In this document: piece after piece, positions 43,060 to 44,652 of the stretch
Position numbering within the stretch: the first letter of the stretch is position 1
Layout of the letters: each line of letters begins with the position of its first letter
Source of the DNA: Reticulitermes lucifugus
Lineage: Eukaryota > Arthropoda > Insecta > Blattodea > Rhinotermitidae
Direction of reading: 5' to 3'
NCBI GenBank assembly: GCA_026260175.1
Contig: JAKCWW010002604.1
Location: 10,680-55,331 of the forward strand
Length of the DNA: 44,652 bases
Notes under the pieces: model-generated
The model's database searches: none
What the model saw: the letters and a program-made list of their open reading frames with translations, nothing else
What the model was told of the DNA's origin: nothing
Made by a program: the position numbers and the translations under genes

Positions 43060-43270
43060 GTTCAAATGAAGGTGATGAAGTGGATGGGGCATGTGAAACT
43101 TATGAGGGAGGTCAGAGATGTGTTCAAAATTTGTAGGAAAATCTGAAGGAAATCAACACCTAAAGATATACGTGTAGGCATAGATGGGACGATAGTACGA
43201 AAACGGTCTTGGAGAAGTAAGGTTGCACAATGAGGATTGCATTCATGTAGATCAGAATAGGTTTGTATAG
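43060..43270 (+). pseudogene. LINE ORF2 C-terminal segment, relic (plus strand)
   Basis: The frame reads KVMKWMGHVKLMREVRDVFK, a clear form of the MRWAGHVARMGE...YKILVGKPEGKRPLGR block seen in the minus-strand copies, followed by a badly decayed RRRWDD/LEK region. It is the only copy of this LINE end on the + strand in the window. Confidence 0.65.
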
Positions 43271-43499
43271 TGTATTTTGTGAACCTGGCGATGAACCGTA
43301 CAATTCCACAAAGGTGAGAGTTTTTGTGACTAGGTAAGCGACGGTTAGCTTATAAAGAAGGACTATGTCCAGCGTATAAAGTCAGTTGAAGGTGAGTTGT
43401 CCCAGTGCTTTATGAAGTACTAATCCATGAAGAAGTACTATTTCTTTGCTTAATTAAGCAGCGCGCCATGAGGACGTATGAAGACTGGACGTGTAGATC

Positions 43500-43690
43500 C
43501 CACGCATTTACCACGACATTAGATGTCGGGAGTACTTAGCTTTACATCCTAGCGCTTTATTTCCGGAGGAAGAGCCCCCGGTACACATCGGATAGAAGGC
43601 TGCCTCTGTAGGTATTTTGGAGGTTCTGTCGGAGAGAACGCATGTTGTCCAGACCGTAGCCTGGTCACTATACTTCCAGCTAAATTAGCG
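43500..43690 (-). mobile_element. Second SINE family, partial copy
   Basis: GAGCCCCCGGTACACATCGG, ATAGAAGGCTG and CCGTAGCCTGGTCACTATAC align with the tRNA-proximal half of 42738-43040 in the same orientation. Confidence 0.6.
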
Positions 43691-43770
43691 ACAATTACAT
43701 TCCTTATATTCATGTACATCCTTCTATTCCAAATGGTTTATTCTTTGTAGAGACACATGTTTATTGTCCA

Positions 43771-44155
43771 GGGCAATTCAAAAATAGGTAAATACTTCCA
43801 AAATTCAAAGAAATTTAAGATGGATCATACACAGAAAAATAAAGAATCTCTGAAAGTTTCCTATGGGAGCTACGGAAACTCAATGTGAGTAAAGCCTACG
43901 AGTCACACCGGTAGACGTAAATTATGTACTGTACTCAATTTCTTCTTACACCTTTGCCTTTACATCTCTGGTAACTGACGCCACTGCTTCAGTATTCCTG
44001 TGTTCAAGTTCAAGAATATTTGTTGGCCGTGGTGTCATAAACACTGTGTCCTTCACATTGCCCCACAAAAGGAAGTCTCGCGGTTTTATGTATGGGGATT
44101 GGGGGCGGGAGGTGGGGGCAGGAGCACAAAATGGTCTCTTCTTCGGTCGAGCCAT
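43771..44155 (-). pseudogene. Tc1/mariner-like transposon 3' part: transposase C-terminus and tail
   Basis: The minus strand reads PQSPYIKPRDFLLWGNVKDT, then VFMTPRPTNILELEHRNTEA and VASVTRDVKAKV-stop. This matches the 'PRSPDLTPCDFFLWG-VKDKVYVPPLPTTL--L--RI--AVASVT' end of insect Tc1/mariner-type transposases. The catalytic third Asp (SPD) is Tyr here (codon 44090-44092), so even this fragment is dead. Downstream, AACTTTCAGAGATTC-like sequence and TTTTTGAATTGCCCTGG near 43771 look like the element's 3' end and terminal repeat (TTACCCTGTA type). It may or may not be the same family as 2728-3107. Confidence 0.72.
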
Positions 44156-44159
44156 AGAG

Positions 44160-44554
44160 AAGAACTTGGCATGTGGGTGACGTCACAATTATAGGAGATC
44201 TATACGATTCTACTAATCATTTAAAAGTATGTGACAGTTAAGACCCCCTCACATGTAAAGTTGTCAATATGTAGCAATGTTCGATAAAACATTAACGTTA
44301 CTCTTACACGTAATATTTTTTATTCAAAAGAAACTTTATACGGAATATTTTCTTTACTGTTCTATATATTACAATAATTACTGTTAAAGTTTATACCAAA
44401 AACATGAGTCTAAAAATGCTCTGAATTTTCATCAAAATTAGGCAAGATTCGAAGAAAGTGCGTAATGTCTGTCCATCTGTGCTCTGAGGTCAGTGTGGCT
44501 GAACCGATTTTCACGAAACATGTTGTTGAAATTTTAATTGGCTTCAGTTATTTA
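44160..44554. other. No recognised feature
   Basis: AT-rich. The segment 44436-44540 has ATGTCTGTCC and AACCGATTTTCACGAAACATG, a pattern similar in style to the dispersed 520-bp repeat but not alignable with it. Confidence 0.35.
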
Positions 44555-44652
44555 CCCATGATAAGTGGGTCCCTGTCAGCACGGCATGTCGCGTCCTCGG
44601 GTTGCGGATGGAGGAACGGCCTCCGGATATGGAGGGTAGCTGCGAATACATT
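44555..44652 (+). mobile_element. Possible 5' end of a high-copy LINE (runs off window)
   Basis: TCCTCGGGTTGCGGATGGAG, AACGGCCTCCGGATATGGAG and GGTAGCTGCGAATA resemble a 5' leader I recall from a common insect non-LTR element. No coding part is in the window. Confidence 0.35.

Overview
The window looks like a piece of a large, repeat-rich arthropod genome, most likely an insect. Nearly every recognisable coding trace is a decayed transposable element of arthropod type: piggyBac, Mutator-like, Tc1/mariner-like, pogo/Tigger-like, Helitron, a Jockey-type LINE and several LINE 3' ends. There are also tRNA-derived SINEs and a eukaryotic initiator tRNA. The LINE and Jockey peptides resemble copies I associate with cockroach and termite genomes, but that lineage call is an inference. 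No intact protein-coding host gene was recognised. The only feature that looks functional and host-encoded is tRNA-iMet(CAT) at 31810-31881.

Layout. 1-1150: piggyBac transposase pseudogene entering from the left. 1.3-14.7 kb: T- and G-rich sequence on the + strand, possibly intron or UTR, holding fold-back repeats, a mariner remnant (2728-3107), a LINE tail and a Mutator-like transposase remnant (13226-14212). 14743-20536: a pogo/Tigger-like DNA transposon (terminal repeats plus transposase C-terminus) split by a GC-rich minus-strand Jockey-type retrotransposon with gag and endonuclease/RT pseudogenes. 20.5-23.9 kb: AT-rich, nothing recognised. 23.9-36 kb: a dense mosaic of SINEs, fold-back elements, a ~520-bp dispersed repeat, a Helitron helicase remnant, LINE tails, tRNA-iMet and a hAT-like MITE. 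36235-37640: pseudogene of a multicopy arthropod orphan protein family. 39.8-40.5 kb: a four-unit tandem repeat and a hAT-type MITE with an exact 8-bp target duplication. 42.4-44.65 kb: two SINEs, LINE and mariner remnants, and possibly the 5' end of another LINE.

Most interesting signal. Seven short segments of 41-46 nt (4939-4980, 5334-5375, 9840-9880, 24325-24368, 26601-26645, 34278-34323, 34501-34546) match or degenerate from a minimal type I hammerhead ribozyme: a CUGANGA box, a hairpin (helix II), a GAAAC box, a tiny self-complementary helix III (typically ACAUGU), a NUH cleavage site, and a flanking helix I. The stems differ in sequence between copies but mostly keep their complementarity, which points to RNA structure. 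Four of the seven lie in opposite arms of two fold-back elements. Hammerheads of this minimal kind are known from Penelope-like elements and retrozymes, yet no Penelope reverse transcriptase is visible here.

Everything was read by eye. Family names rest on recalled protein motifs, not on searches, and element boundaries are approximate unless target-site duplications are quoted.
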